NCBI RefSeq assembly: GCF_030651745.1
Contig: NZ_JAUSCC010000030.1
Location: 1-19,929, forward strand
Source of the DNA: Methylophaga sp.
GTDB taxonomy: Bacteria > Pseudomonadota > Gammaproteobacteria > Nitrosococcales > Methylophagaceae
Length of the DNA: 19,929 nt
Direction of reading: 5' to 3'
Of this stretch, positions 1 to 9,468 are shown in pieces (position 1 is the stretch's first letter; each line of letters begins with the position of its first letter). The position numbers and the translations under genes were made by a program. The notes under the pieces were generated by a model. It was not told the DNA's origin and did no database searches. It saw only the letters and a list, made by a program, of their open reading frames with translations.

Positions 1-38
1 TCTTTTGCATAAGGAAGTGGTGGCAATTCAAAAGCCAT
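1..38 (-). CDS. sodB: Superoxide dismutase (Fe type), N-terminus only, runs off the left edge
   Basis: Only the first twelve codons are inside the window. They read MAFELPPLPYAK, followed by a split Asp/Glu codon, and closely match the start of iron superoxide dismutases (E. coli SodB begins MSFELPALPYAKD). The ATG at 36-38 is preceded by a strong ribosome binding site (AAGGAG, complement of 46-51) at good spacing. Known family role: cytoplasmic dismutation of superoxide to oxygen and hydrogen peroxide with Fe (or Mn) at the active site. The metal ligands and C-terminus are outside the window, so metal type rests on the N-terminal likeness alone. It lies 61 nt downstream of rimI on the same strand. 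Confidence 0.85.
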   Translation of the reverse strand, partial: MAFELPPLPYAK

Positions 39-79
39 AATAAATCTCCTTGATTGAAAATAACCAACGTAAACCCGTT

Positions 80-108
80 AGTCTAAGTGAGGGCATGTCT
101 TATAGCAA
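80..108 (-). promoter_or_regulatory. Candidate sigma70 promoter for sodB
   Basis: On the minus strand TTGCTA (complement of 103-108) and TAGACT (complement of 80-85) are separated by 17 bases. Each matches the sigma70 consensus at four of six positions. The -35 sits over the last codons of rimI, so sodB could be transcribed on its own as well as by read-through. No Fur box or other operator was recognised here. Confidence 0.35.
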
Positions 109-579
109 GTTTTGACCAAGCTGCGATAACATGCCAAGTTCCAGTCCCATCAATACGCCATCTTCCCTGCCCTGTTCCGCAGGATAATAACCTCGGCGTA
201 CCGACATTTCATTAAAACCCGTGGATAAATACAGCTGTTGGGCGCGAAAGTTACTGGCTCGCACCTCTAACACAATAATTGAAGCAGACTGCTCATGCGC
301 TACATCGATTACATGATTCAGCATTTGTCTGCCAAAACCCTTGCCCTGAAAGGCAGGTTTTACGCAAATATTTAATAAATGAACTTCATCCAGAACTGAT
401 TGTACAACGCTGAAGCCAATGATTTCATCAGCAACCAAGTACAAAAAACTACGGTAACCACTTTTCAAGCAATCTTCAAAATTACCTTTGGTCCAGGGAA
501 AACGATTTGCCTGTTTTTCCATCTGCCAGACTTTACCAATATCTGACAGTTGCATTTGGCTGATTGCTAATTCAGTCAC
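100..579 (-). CDS. rimI: Ribosomal protein bS18 alanine N-acetyltransferase RimI
   Basis: A 159-residue GNAT-family acetyltransferase. Known role: transfers acetyl from acetyl-CoA to the N-terminal alanine of ribosomal protein S18, in the cytoplasm. Visible features are the acetyl-CoA binding loop QGKGFG (residues 78-83), the LEVRASN segment (104-110) with the Glu expected to act as general base, a Tyr at about 117 in the LYLSTGF stretch, and the RimI-typical C-terminal YYP...GRED signature (131-140). Length is near the usual 148-160. The ATG at 577-579 lies inside the end of holD, giving an 8-nt overlap and probable translational coupling. The holD-rimI pair is conserved in enterics, which supports the call over a generic GNAT enzyme. 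Confidence 0.93.
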   Translation of the reverse strand: MTELAISQMQLSDIGKVWQMEKQANRFPWTKGNFEDCLKSGYRSFLYLVADEIIGFSVVQSVLDEVHLLNICVKPAFQGKGFGRQMLNHVIDVAHEQSASIIVLEVRASNFRAQQLYLSTGFNEMSVRRGYYPAEQGREDGVLMGLELGMLSQLGQNLL

Positions 580-1069
580 TCAGATAAGCTCTTAAGTTCC
601 GTAGTTGCAGGATAGATTGCCACATTTCAGCTTTACGTTGGGGTTGTTCGAGTAATGTCTGCAAACTTGGGCTGACCATAGTTAGTAGGTCATTATCCAA
701 TTGCTGACAGGATAATGAACTATGAGATTTTAAATTAAGTTTTTGAGACAACTCTTCACCTAAAACTAGCGCTACTGTTTTATCCGCTGCGAACTCTGTC
801 AATACATTTAAATGTTGTTTTTCCAGCACTGCCACGTCAGAAAGCAGAATGTTTATACTGCCAAAAATTGCCCGTAATAGGCGGCTTTCAGCTACGGAAA
901 GCTGATTTTCAGTGATAACTAACCACGGTTTGGCAAAATCAAACTGGTTGAAGTCACTGGTTTCAGAACTAAAGTCTGCTGTGGTAACAGCATCATCTTC
1001 GTCACGTGGAACCCAGACAGGAATCCCCATCTGGTCCAATACAAAATATTGATGTGCCGATAAACTCAT
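572..1069 (-). CDS. holD: DNA polymerase III psi subunit (HolD)
   Basis: A 165-residue, poorly conserved protein. The N-terminal segment YFVLDQMGIPVWVPR resembles the start of E. coli psi (WQLQQLGITQWSLR). The C-terminal part SPSLQTLLEQPQRKAEMWQSI resembles psi's SPALTDLRANPTARAALWQQI. Position immediately before rimI is the conserved gammaproteobacterial arrangement. Known role: psi pairs with chi and links the clamp loader to SSB during replication. It is longer than E. coli psi (137 aa), with an acidic low-complexity insert after residue 20 (rich in Asp/Glu/Ser/Thr). Its ATG shares one base with the leuA stop (TGATG), so it probably depends on leuA translation. Identification rests on the two end motifs plus synteny; the middle is not recognisable to me. 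Confidence 0.8.
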   Translation of the reverse strand: MSLSAHQYFVLDQMGIPVWVPRDEDDAVTTADFSSETSDFNQFDFAKPWLVITENQLSVAESRLLRAIFGSINILLSDVAVLEKQHLNVLTEFAADKTVALVLGEELSQKLNLKSHSSLSCQQLDNDLLTMVSPSLQTLLEQPQRKAEMWQSILQLRNLRAYLSD

Positions 1070-2601
1070 CAGACTTGAGGGTGTGCCCGATCAGCCGGCA
1101 ACAGCATTTTGTTCAATGCATTGATATAGGCTTTGGCTGAGGCGATAACAATATCGGTATCAGTACCCTGACCACTGACTATGCGGCCACCTTTTTCCAG
1201 CCTGACACTCACTTCACCCTGCGAATCGGTACCACTGGTGATATTGCTTACCGAATACAGTTGCAATTCGGTATGGCTCTGCACCATTGATTCAATTGCT
1301 TTGAATGCTGCATCTACCGGGCCACTACCTTTCATCTCAGTACGAACTTCACTGTCGTCCAGTGCCAACGTGACATTGGCGACAGGTGTTTCGCCGGTTT
1401 CGCTGCAAACCCGCATCGAAATCAGTCGAATACGTTCGTTATCTTCGGTTAAGGTGTCACTGACAAGTGCTTGAATATCCTCATCAAATACTTCGTGTTT
1501 TTTATCTGCCAGCTCCTTAAACCGGGTAAAAGCGCTGTTTAAATCCTCTTCGGATTCCAGTTCAATGCCAAGCTCTTTCAACCGTGAACGGAAGGCATTT
1601 CGACCGGAGTGCTTGCCCAATACCATACGATTGGTATTCCAGCCCACATCTTCAGCACGCATGATTTCGTAGGTTTCACGATTTTTTAATACCCCATCCT
1701 GATGAATACCGGATTCATGGGCAAAGGCATTGGCCCCGACAATCGCTTTATTTGGTTGCACCACGAAACCGGTGACGCCTGAAACTAACCGGGAAGCCGC
1801 TAGTATTTGCGTAGTATCCAAACGTGTATCGCAGTCAAACATATCCTGACGGGTGCGCACTGCCATTACCACTTCTTCTAGAGAAGCATTACCAGCACGC
1901 TCCCCAAGGCCGTTGATGGTACATTCCACCTGACGGGCACCATTCATCACCGCCGATAAAGAGTTGGCAACGGCTAAGCCCAAATCATTATGACAATGCA
2001 CTGAGAAAACCGCTTTATCAGAATTAGGGATGCGCTCACGCAGATTTTTGATTAATTCACCAAATTGATGCGGCAGGTTATAACCAACCGTATCTGGAAT
2101 ATTCAGGGTTCTGGCGCCGGCATCAATAACAGCTTCCAGCACCCGGCATAGAAAATCCAGATCACTGCGTCCGGCATCTTCCGGTGAAAACTCAACATCA
2201 TCAGTATATTGGCGAGCTCGTTTTACCGCTTTAACCGCATTTTCAACTACTTCATCAGGCTGCATCCGCAGTTTCATCTGCATGTGTATCGGTGAGGTCG
2301 CAATAAAAGTATGAATACGTGAAGCATTCGCAGATTTAAGTGCTTCACCTGCCCTATCAATATCTTTATCAAGCGCCCGCGCCAGACCACAAACACGACT
2401 GTCTTTAACCGCTTTAGCAACTGCTTGCACTGCCTCAAAATCACCAATACTGGCAATCGGGAAACCGGCTTCAATAATATCAACACGCATACGTTCAAGT
2501 GCCTTGGCAATCCGCACTTTTTCGTCTTTTGTCATTGATGCGCCAGGGCTTTGCTCCCCATCACGCAATGTTGTGTCAAATATTATTAATTGGTCTTTCA
2601 T
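1069..2601 (-). CDS. leuA: 2-isopropylmalate synthase
   Basis: First committed step of leucine synthesis: condenses acetyl-CoA with 2-oxoisovalerate to 2-isopropylmalate. A 510-residue protein with the TIM-barrel signature [13 protein letters not shown] (8-20), the metal-binding HCH within VHCHNDLG (about 201-208), and GLGERAGNA (231-239). The C-terminal roughly 120 residues form the expected leucine-sensing regulatory domain. I chose the ATG at 2599-2601 because GGAG (complement of 2610-2613) precedes it by 8 nt and the protein then begins [15 protein letters not shown]. An in-frame GTG ten codons upstream (2631) lies inside a hairpin and adds no conserved residues. The stop overlaps the holD start. 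The 169-nt gap to pssA holds an exact TATAAT and a small hairpin. Confidence 0.97.
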   Translation of the reverse strand: MKDQLIIFDTTLRDGEQSPGASMTKDEKVRIAKALERMRVDIIEAGFPIASIGDFEAVQAVAKAVKDSRVCGLARALDKDIDRAGEALKSANASRIHTFIATSPIHMQMKLRMQPDEVVENAVKAVKRARQYTDDVEFSPEDAGRSDLDFLCRVLEAVIDAGARTLNIPDTVGYNLPHQFGELIKNLRERIPNSDKAVFSVHCHNDLGLAVANSLSAVMNGARQVECTINGLGERAGNASLEEVVMAVRTRQDMFDCDTRLDTTQILAASRLVSGVTGFVVQPNKAIVGANAFAHESGIHQDGVLKNRETYEIMRAEDVGWNTNRMVLGKHSGRNAFRSRLKELGIELESEEDLNSAFTRFKELADKKHEVFDEDIQALVSDTLTEDNERIRLISMRVCSETGETPVANVTLALDDSEVRTEMKGSGPVDAAFKAIESMVQSHTELQLYSVSNITSGTDSQGEVSVRLEKGGRIVSGQGTDTDIVIASAKAYINALNKMLLPADRAHPQV

Positions 2602-2619
2602 TTCGCTCGCTCCGAACTT

Positions 2620-2639
2620 CCTGCTCAACACTGAGCAAG
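2620..2639 (-). promoter_or_regulatory. Hairpin in the leuA 5' leader
   Basis: On the minus strand CTTGCTCA and TGAGCAGG form an 8-bp stem (one G-U pair) around a GTGT loop. It ends 6 nt before the GGAG ribosome binding site of leuA. If transcription starts about 7 nt after the TATAAT at 2652-2657, this hairpin is almost the first thing in the mRNA. It has no U-run, so it is not a terminator. A role in mRNA stability or translation control is inference. Confidence 0.4.
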
Positions 2640-2651
2640 TTTTTTATTGTC

Positions 2652-2657
2652 ATTATA
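2652..2657 (-). promoter_or_regulatory. Exact TATAAT -10 element, candidate leuA promoter
   Basis: The minus strand reads TATAAT, a perfect -10 hexamer, in the AT-rich gap between pssA and leuA. At 17-nt spacing the -35 position reads GCCTCC, a poor match, so an activator or a different start site may be needed. No leucine-rich leader peptide is found between here and leuA. Confidence 0.4.
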
Positions 2658-2770
2658 TATGGAGGTTAAATGAGGGAGGCAGAATGATTTTCAAGATGCT
2701 TTATCCTGAAATTCAAATCCAATCTTAATCTATTCTGAGATATGGTTGCCCCGTCATTTAGTTGTTTTTT

Positions 2771-3514
2771 TTATTTTGATTGTGCCCGTTCATTACGATG
2801 CTTGCGAAGTTGTACCAGTGTAAATACCGGCCCAGAAATCGCATATAACAGAAATGCAGTGAACAACACGATTGGCGGATCGGTAGCAATCAGTGCAAAG
2901 ACTAAGACCAATACCAACATCACGATAAACGGTACTTTGCCACGCAGGTTCAACTCTTTAAAGCTGTGATAGCGCACAGTACTGACCATTAAAATGGCAG
3001 CGGCAAATGTCAGCGGCACGCCTACAAAAGTTAATAATGTCGGATCCAGCTGGTTGTTATGACCAACCCATACCCAACCGGCAATAACCGCTGCGGCGGC
3101 GGGACTTGGCAGACCTTGAAAATAACGCTTATCAGCGATCCCTACTTGAGTGTTAAATCTAGCCAAGCGCAATGCACCACATGCAGCATAAATAAATGCC
3201 ACCATCCAGCCAAATTTGCCAAGACCATTTAATGTCCATTCAAACATTACCAATGCCGGTGCCAGCCCAAAAGCCACCATGTCGGCAAGACTGTCATATT
3301 CGGCGCCAAATGCACTTTGGGTATTAGTCATCCTGGCAATACGACCATCCAGTCCGTCCATCACCATTGCCACAAAGATGGCTACTGCTGCGGTTGAAAA
3401 GTCACCTCTTGTCGCGGCGACAATGGCGTAAAAACCGGCAAACAAACAAGCTGTGGTGAATAAGTTCGGTAACAGATAAATGCCGCGTTTTTGTCGTTCT
3501 TCATGATCAACCAT
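2771..3514 (-). CDS. pssA: CDP-diacylglycerol--serine O-phosphatidyltransferase
   Basis: Integral membrane enzyme, 247 residues. Known role: makes phosphatidylserine from CDP-diacylglycerol and L-serine, the precursor of phosphatidylethanolamine. The CDP-alcohol phosphatidyltransferase motif is complete: D53, D56-G57, A60-R61, G70, D74 and D78. The stretch EYDSLADMVAFGLAPA that follows is typical of PssA rather than PgsA. Several hydrophobic segments (roughly 17-34, 40-52, 80-120, 130-240) indicate a multi-pass protein. The ATG at 3512-3514 has AGGA 5 nt upstream. The short Arg/Lys-rich tail fits a cytoplasmic end. It lies between ilvC and leuA, as in several other gammaproteobacteria, but a strong hairpin separates it from ilvC, so it probably has its own promoter. 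Confidence 0.95.
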   Translation of the reverse strand: MVDHEERQKRGIYLLPNLFTTACLFAGFYAIVAATRGDFSTAAVAIFVAMVMDGLDGRIARMTNTQSAFGAEYDSLADMVAFGLAPALVMFEWTLNGLGKFGWMVAFIYAACGALRLARFNTQVGIADKRYFQGLPSPAAAAVIAGWVWVGHNNQLDPTLLTFVGVPLTFAAAILMVSTVRYHSFKELNLRGKVPFIVMLVLVLVFALIATDPPIVLFTAFLLYAISGPVFTLVQLRKHRNERAQSK

Positions 3515-3546
3515 AAAATTCCTGTATTCAGAGAAGAAGTGTTTCC

Positions 3547-3574
3547 ATTATGACATCCGTACCTTCATAAACAA
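3547..3574 (-). promoter_or_regulatory. Candidate weak promoter for pssA
   Basis: Minus-strand CATAAT (complement of 3547-3552) could be a -10. The best -35, TTGTTT (complement of 3569-3574), matches at only three positions with a 16-nt spacer and overlaps the tail of the ilvC terminator. It is proposed mainly because the terminator upstream leaves pssA needing a start site. Confidence 0.25.
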
Positions 3575-3610
3575 AATAAGGGCAGATTGCTATGCAACCT
3601 GCCCTTATTT
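3565..3610 (-). terminator. Intrinsic terminator after ilvC
   Basis: AAATAAGGGCAG (3574-3585) pairs perfectly with CTGCCCTTATTT (3599-3610), a 12-bp stem. One A-C mismatch separates it from an inner TTGC/GCAA stem closing on a TAT loop. On the minus strand it starts 21 nt after the ilvC stop and is followed by a U-rich tract (TTTTGTTTA), the right layout for termination of ilvIHC transcripts. In the plus direction it is also followed by a short TTATTT. Confidence 0.8.
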
Positions 3611-3631
3611 GAGGACACTTAAAACCGTTGG

Positions 3632-5167
<1,536 letters not shown>

Positions 5168-5168
<1 letters not shown>

Positions 5169-6910
5169 TATGACAGCTCCCGCTCTGGATCTTGTGGTAA
5201 ATCGCAATATGGCGACATGTGCATTTCATTATGCGCTTTGCCCTGGGCAATCATCGGGTAAACGTTTTCAGTTTGATCGGTCACGATATCCAAAAATACC
5301 AGACGGTCTTTTAGCGCAAAGGCTTCTTCCAATTTAGGACGTAAATCTTCAACGCGCTCGATACGAATCCCAACATGGCCATAACTTTCAGCCAGTTTGA
5401 CGAAATCCGGTAACGATTCCATATAAGAATGCGAATAACGATTCTGATAGAAGAATTCCTGCCATTGGCGAACCATACCAAGGTAACGATTATTCAACGC
5501 CACGATTTTTACCGGTAATCCGTATTGCAAACAGGTAGACAGTTCCTGAATACACATCTGGATACTGCCTTCACCGGTCACACAGATAACCGTTTCTTCA
5601 GGGAAAGCCAATTGAACGCCCATAGCGGCCGGCAAACCAAAGCCCATGGTTCCTAAACCGCCCGAATTAATCCAGCGATTAGGTTTACTGAAACCATAAT
5701 ATTGAGCCGCCCACATCTGGTGCTGACCAACATCTGACGTAACATAAGCATCACCTTTAGTGATCTCATGAATCATCTCGACAACAGCCTGGGGCTTGAT
5801 TTGGTCACTGTTACGATCGTAAGACATGCATTTTTTAGCACGCCAACCGTTGATGATGTCCCACCATTCAGCCAATGCCTTCTGATCGGGCTGCGTTTTG
5901 CTGATTTCCAGCAAATGATTCATATCTGCTAAAACATCAGCAACATTACCAACAATAGGTACATCAACAGAAATCGTTTTAGAAATAGACGATGGATCAA
6001 TGTCGATATGAATGATTTTGGCGTGTGGACAGAATTCTGCAATTTTGCCGGTAACCCGATCATCAAAACGTGCACCAATCGCAATCAATACATCGCAATC
6101 ATGCATTGCCATATTAGCTTCATAGGTTCCATGCATACCGAGCATGCCGAGGAATTGTTTGTCATCCCAAGGAATGGAACCCAAGCCCATCAATGTTGAA
6201 GTCGCCGGATAACCCAAGGTACTGACAAACTGACGCAGCTGTTCAGCGGCATTGCCGAGTACTACCCCACCACCGGTATAAATCATCGGTTTTTTAGCCG
6301 TCAGCAATAACTCAACCGCACGTTTAATCTGACCGGGATGACCTTTGGTAACAGGCTGATAAGAGCGCAAATGCACGCTTTCCGGATAGACATAGGGGAT
6401 CTTGATATTCGGATCAGTAATATCTTTCGGAACGTCAACCACAACCGGACCAGGACGGCCGGTAGTTGCTACATAAAATGCTTTTTTAATGGTCTCAGCC
6501 AGATCGTTAATATCTTTAACTAAAAAGTTATGTTTAACGCACGGCCGAGTAATACCGACTGAGTCAACTTCCTGAAAAGCATCACTGCCGATATTAGCTG
6601 TGGCAACCTGACCGGTGATAACCACCATAGGAATAGAATCCATATAGGCTGTTGCAATACCGGTAACTGCGTTGGTTGCGCCTGGGCCAGAAGTGACCAG
6701 TACCACACCGGGTTTACCGGTAGCACGCGCATAACCATCTGCAGCATGAGTTGCCGCCTGTTCGTGGCGCACGAGAATATGCTTGACCGCTTCCTGGTTA
6801 TACAGCGCATCATAAATATGCAGCACTGCACCACCCGGATAGCCAAACAAATACTCAACCCCTTCGTCTTTTAGACAATGGACCAGAATCTCGGCGCCGC
6901 TTAATTCCAC
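5168..6910 (-). CDS. ilvI: Acetolactate synthase large (catalytic) subunit
   Basis: Thiamine diphosphate-dependent synthase joining pyruvate with pyruvate or 2-oxobutyrate, the first shared step of valine/leucine/isoleucine synthesis. About 580 residues, aligning with E. coli IlvI along its length. The catalytic Glu lies in [12 protein letters not shown] (near residues 48-59). FAD and ThDP domains are intact, and the second ThDP motif runs from GEGS to LNNRYLGMV. The usual GDG is GEG here (Glu at 447), and a Cys replaces the common Asn after IQM. I chose the GTG at 6908-6910 because AGAGG lies 5 nt before it and the protein then starts MELSGAE, like E. coli. An in-frame GTG at 6934 gives 588 residues but has a poor site. 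The divergent neighbour is pyrC. Confidence 0.95.
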
Positions 6911-6963
6911 GTCTTCCTCTCTCGTATCGCTCACGCGATCTGCTTCAAAATATCAAACGGGTA

Positions 6964-6992
6964 AAGTTACTGTGAATGCCTGTCAAGGTCAA
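6964..6992 (-). promoter_or_regulatory. Candidate ilvIHC promoter (proximal)
   Basis: Minus-strand TTGACC (complement of 6987-6992) and TAACTT (6964-6969) are 17 nt apart. A second hexamer, TTGACA, directly follows TTGACC (6981-6986). The resulting leader of roughly 45 nt is too short for a classical ilv attenuator, and I see no leader peptide rich in Ile/Val/Leu. Confidence 0.4.
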
Positions 6993-7016
6993 GAAAAACC
7001 GCGTTCTAATACAGCA

Positions 7017-7045
7017 TTTATGACAAATCATTCATAACTTTTCAA
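7017..7045 (-). promoter_or_regulatory. Candidate ilvIHC promoter (distal)
   Basis: Minus-strand TTGAAA (complement of 7040-7045) and CATAAA (7017-7022) are spaced by 17 nt. It overlaps the presumed pyrC promoter region on the other strand, so both directions may compete for polymerase. It is an alternative to the proximal site. Confidence 0.3.
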
Positions 7046-7073
7046 CTGCACAACTTAACAGCTATGGCATAAT
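7046..7073 (+). promoter_or_regulatory. Candidate pyrC promoter placing the start site at or next to the ATG
   Basis: CATAAT (7068-7073) is the best -10 upstream of pyrC. CTGCAC (7046-7051), with a 16-nt spacer, is a weak -35. Transcription would begin near 7080-7081, at the initiation codon itself. No purine-rich ribosome binding site exists between here and the ATG. Confidence 0.35.
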
Positions 7074-7080
7074 TTGCTTT

Positions 7081-8127
7081 ATGACAAAACAATCATTAAA
7101 TACCATAACAATCACCCGGCCGGACGACTGGCATCTTCACTTGCGCGACAATGAGGCATTGCAACGTACTGTTGCAGATACCGCCAGATGCTTCAAACGC
7201 GCCATTATCATGCCGAATTTGCGTCCGCCAGTTACCAATATTGAACAGGCAGCAGCCTATCGGCAACGCATCCTGGATGCCCGCCCGGCAGGTTCAGATT
7301 TTGAACCGCTAATGACATTGTACCTAACGGACAACACCAAACCGGAAGATATTGTTGTAGCCGAGCAGGCCGGTTTTGTAAAAGCCGTTAAACTTTATCC
7401 GGCAGGTGCAACGACCAATTCAGATGCTGGTGTAACAGACATCACGAACTGTTACAAAACGCTGGAAGCAATGCAGCAGGCTGGTATGCCATTGCTGCTG
7501 CATGGTGAAGTCACACATAACGAAACAGATATCTTTGATCGTGAAAAAGTCTTTATCGATGAAAAGCTGATCCCGTTGTTAAAGGACTTTCCAGAACTGA
7601 AAGTAGTTTTTGAACATATCACCACCAAAGATGCAGCTGATTTTGTTGCCCAGGCCAGCAATTTTGTCGCGGCAACGATCACGCCGCATCATTTACTGTT
7701 AAATCGAAATGATATGTTGGTTGGCGGCATTCGCCCCCATCACTTCTGCCTGCCTGTGCTTAAACGCAATACCCATCAGAAAGCATTGATTGTTGCTGCA
7801 ACCAGCAGTAATCCAAAATTCTTTTTGGGCACCGACAGCGCACCGCATACGCGAGACACTAAAGAAAATGCCTGTGGTTGCGCCGGTATTTATAGTGCAC
7901 ATGCCGCGATAGAACTCTATGCCGAGGTCTTCGATGCGCATGAATGTCTGGATAAACTTGAAGGCTTCGCCAGCTTTTATGGTGCCGATTTTTATGGTCT
8001 GCCTAGAAATACTCAGCAAATCACCTTACAAAAAACAGATTGGCAGGTTCCTGAAACATTGGCATTTGCCAATGAAAGCTTGGTGCCGATGCGCGCTGGG
8101 GAAACGGTTCACTGGAAACTGATTTAA
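7081..8127 (+). CDS. pyrC: Dihydroorotase
   Basis: Zinc amidohydrolase that interconverts N-carbamoyl-L-aspartate and dihydroorotate in pyrimidine synthesis. 348 residues, the same length as E. coli PyrC and alignable throughout. The metal centre is complete: H18 and H20 in DDWHLHLR, Lys104 (the residue carboxylated in this family) in VKLYPAG, H141 in LLHGEV, H179 in FEHITT and D252 in GTDSAPH. The conserved CGCAG segment follows. The ATG at 7081 is the only reasonable start, since the encoded N-terminus matches the family, yet no Shine-Dalgarno sequence precedes it (the 15 bases before it are GGCATAATTTGCTTT). It is divergent from ilvI and convergent with metY, so it appears to be a single-gene unit. 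Confidence 0.97.
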   Translation: MTKQSLNTITITRPDDWHLHLRDNEALQRTVADTARCFKRAIIMPNLRPPVTNIEQAAAYRQRILDARPAGSDFEPLMTLYLTDNTKPEDIVVAEQAGFVKAVKLYPAGATTNSDAGVTDITNCYKTLEAMQQAGMPLLLHGEVTHNETDIFDREKVFIDEKLIPLLKDFPELKVVFEHITTKDAADFVAQASNFVAATITPHHLLLNRNDMLVGGIRPHHFCLPVLKRNTHQKALIVAATSSNPKFFLGTDSAPHTRDTKENACGCAGIYSAHAAIELYAEVFDAHECLDKLEGFASFYGADFYGLPRNTQQITLQKTDWQVPETLAFANESLVPMRAGETVHWKLI

Positions 8128-8132
8128 CAATT

Positions 8133-8154
8133 CCCGGCCTGATCACAGGCCGGG
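8133..8154. terminator. Perfect hairpin between convergent pyrC and metY
   Basis: CCCGGCCTG (8133-8141) and CAGGCCGGG (8146-8154) form a perfect 9-bp GC-rich stem with an ATCA loop, 5 nt after the pyrC stop and 10 nt after the metY stop on the other strand. Neither side has a strong U-run (plus ATGGATTAAG, minus AATTGTTAAA), so it is a bidirectional terminator or 3'-end stabiliser with weak tails. Confidence 0.6.
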
Positions 8155-8164
8155 ATGGATTAAG

Positions 8165-9436
8165 TTACACAGCAGAAAATGCCTGATCCAGATCGTCAAT
8201 AATATCATTGATATGTTCGATACCAATACATAATCGCAGCATTTCCGGTGTCACTCCTGCCGCTTTCAACTCGGCGTCATCTAACTGACGGTGCGTGGTC
8301 GAAGCAGGATGACAAGCCAGCGACTTGGTATCACCGATATTCACCAGACGTTTGATTAACTTCAACGCATCATAGAATTTCACGCCATTATCAAAGCCAC
8401 CTTTAATACCAAAAGTGAGAATCGATGATGGTTTGCCATTAAAATATTTCTGCGCCAAATCGAAATATTTGTCTCCTTCCAGCCCAGCGTAGTTTACCCA
8501 CTCAACTTTCGGATGCTGTTGCAAATATTTGGCAACGGCGATGGCATTGTCACAATGTCTTTCCATACGCAGAGACAGGGTTTCGATGCCCTGCAATAAT
8601 AAAAAGGCATTCATCGGTGATAACGCTGAACCGGTGTTGCGTAAAGGCACTGTTCGCGCTCTGGCAATATAAGCCGCTTCAGCAAACTGTTCGGTATAAA
8701 CCACTCCGTGATACGCCGCTTCAGGTTGATTCAATACGGGAAATCTATCTTTATGTTTGGCCCAGGGAAACTTACCTGAATCGACAATAATGCCACCTAA
8801 TGTTGTGCCATGACCGCCCATGTACTTGGTCAGTGAATGCACCACAATATCAGCACCATATTCAATCGGATTGAGTAATACCGGTGTCGCCACGGTGTTA
8901 TCCACTATCACCGGCACACCATGTTTATGTGCCATCGTGGCAATGGGTTCAATATCCACAATATTGCCAGCCGGGTTACCGATTGATTCACAGAAAACCG
9001 CTTTGGTTTTTGCATCAATCAGTTTTTCCAGATCGGCTGCCTGATCGGTTGGAGCAAATCGTACTTCAATGCCCAGCTTAGGAAGCATGTGAGCAAATAA
9101 TGTGTAGGTTCCACCATAAAGCTGTGGTGTAGTTACTATATTGTCACCCGCTTCGGCAATCGTAAGGATGGCATAGTGAATAGCTGCGCTTCCTGCCGAT
9201 GTTGCCAACGCCGCAAAACCACCTTCCAACGCTGCTACCCGTTTTTCCAAGACATCCCAGGTCGGGTTCATAATACGGCTGTAAATATTACCGGGTACAT
9301 CCAGATTAAACAGGTCGGCTCCATGCTGGGCATTATCAAATTCAAACGCCACAGTTTGGTAAATAGGTACCGCGCAGGATTTAGTGGTGGGATCAGTCTC
9401 GTAACCTTCGTGCAGACAAATAGTTTCTTTTTTCAT
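8165..9436 (-). CDS. metY: O-acetylhomoserine sulfhydrylase (O-acetylhomoserine aminocarboxypropyltransferase)
   Basis: PLP enzyme of the Cys/Met metabolism family. Its known reaction makes homocysteine directly from O-acetylhomoserine and sulfide (some also use methanethiol). 423 residues, typical of this subfamily and longer than cystathionine gamma-synthase. Visible are the N-terminal ICLHEGYETDPTTKS segment, the NIYSRIMNPT motif (50-59), D179 in IVDNTVATP, and the Schiff-base lysine K204 in SLTKYMGGHG. The ATG at 9434-9436 was chosen because the protein then begins MKKETICLHEGYE, like its relatives. The site before it is a GAGAGA tract. An upstream in-frame start (9496) would add 20 unconserved residues. 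O-succinylhomoserine or O-acetylserine specificity cannot be excluded by sequence alone. Confidence 0.9.
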   Translation of the reverse strand: MKKETICLHEGYETDPTTKSCAVPIYQTVAFEFDNAQHGADLFNLDVPGNIYSRIMNPTWDVLEKRVAALEGGFAALATSAGSAAIHYAILTIAEAGDNIVTTPQLYGGTYTLFAHMLPKLGIEVRFAPTDQAADLEKLIDAKTKAVFCESIGNPAGNIVDIEPIATMAHKHGVPVIVDNTVATPVLLNPIEYGADIVVHSLTKYMGGHGTTLGGIIVDSGKFPWAKHKDRFPVLNQPEAAYHGVVYTEQFAEAAYIARARTVPLRNTGSALSPMNAFLLLQGIETLSLRMERHCDNAIAVAKYLQQHPKVEWVNYAGLEGDKYFDLAQKYFNGKPSSILTFGIKGGFDNGVKFYDALKLIKRLVNIGDTKSLACHPASTTHRQLDDAELKAAGVTPEMLRLCIGIEHINDIIDDLDQAFSAV

Positions 9437-9468
9437 GGTTTCTCTCTCACTGTTATTATTTTGTTCTG

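Noticed and set aside
2576..2653. A 25-codon minus-strand reading frame overlapping the leuA start, considered as a leucine leader peptide
   Set aside because: It has only two Leu codons, its ATG overlaps the TATAAT -10 box, it has no ribosome binding site, and there is no terminator/antiterminator pair after it.
6908..6934. Upstream GTG start for ilvI at 6934
   Set aside because: It is in frame, but the GTG at 6908-6910 has the AGAGG ribosome binding site at proper spacing and gives an N-terminus like E. coli IlvI. The longer form adds eight unconserved residues.
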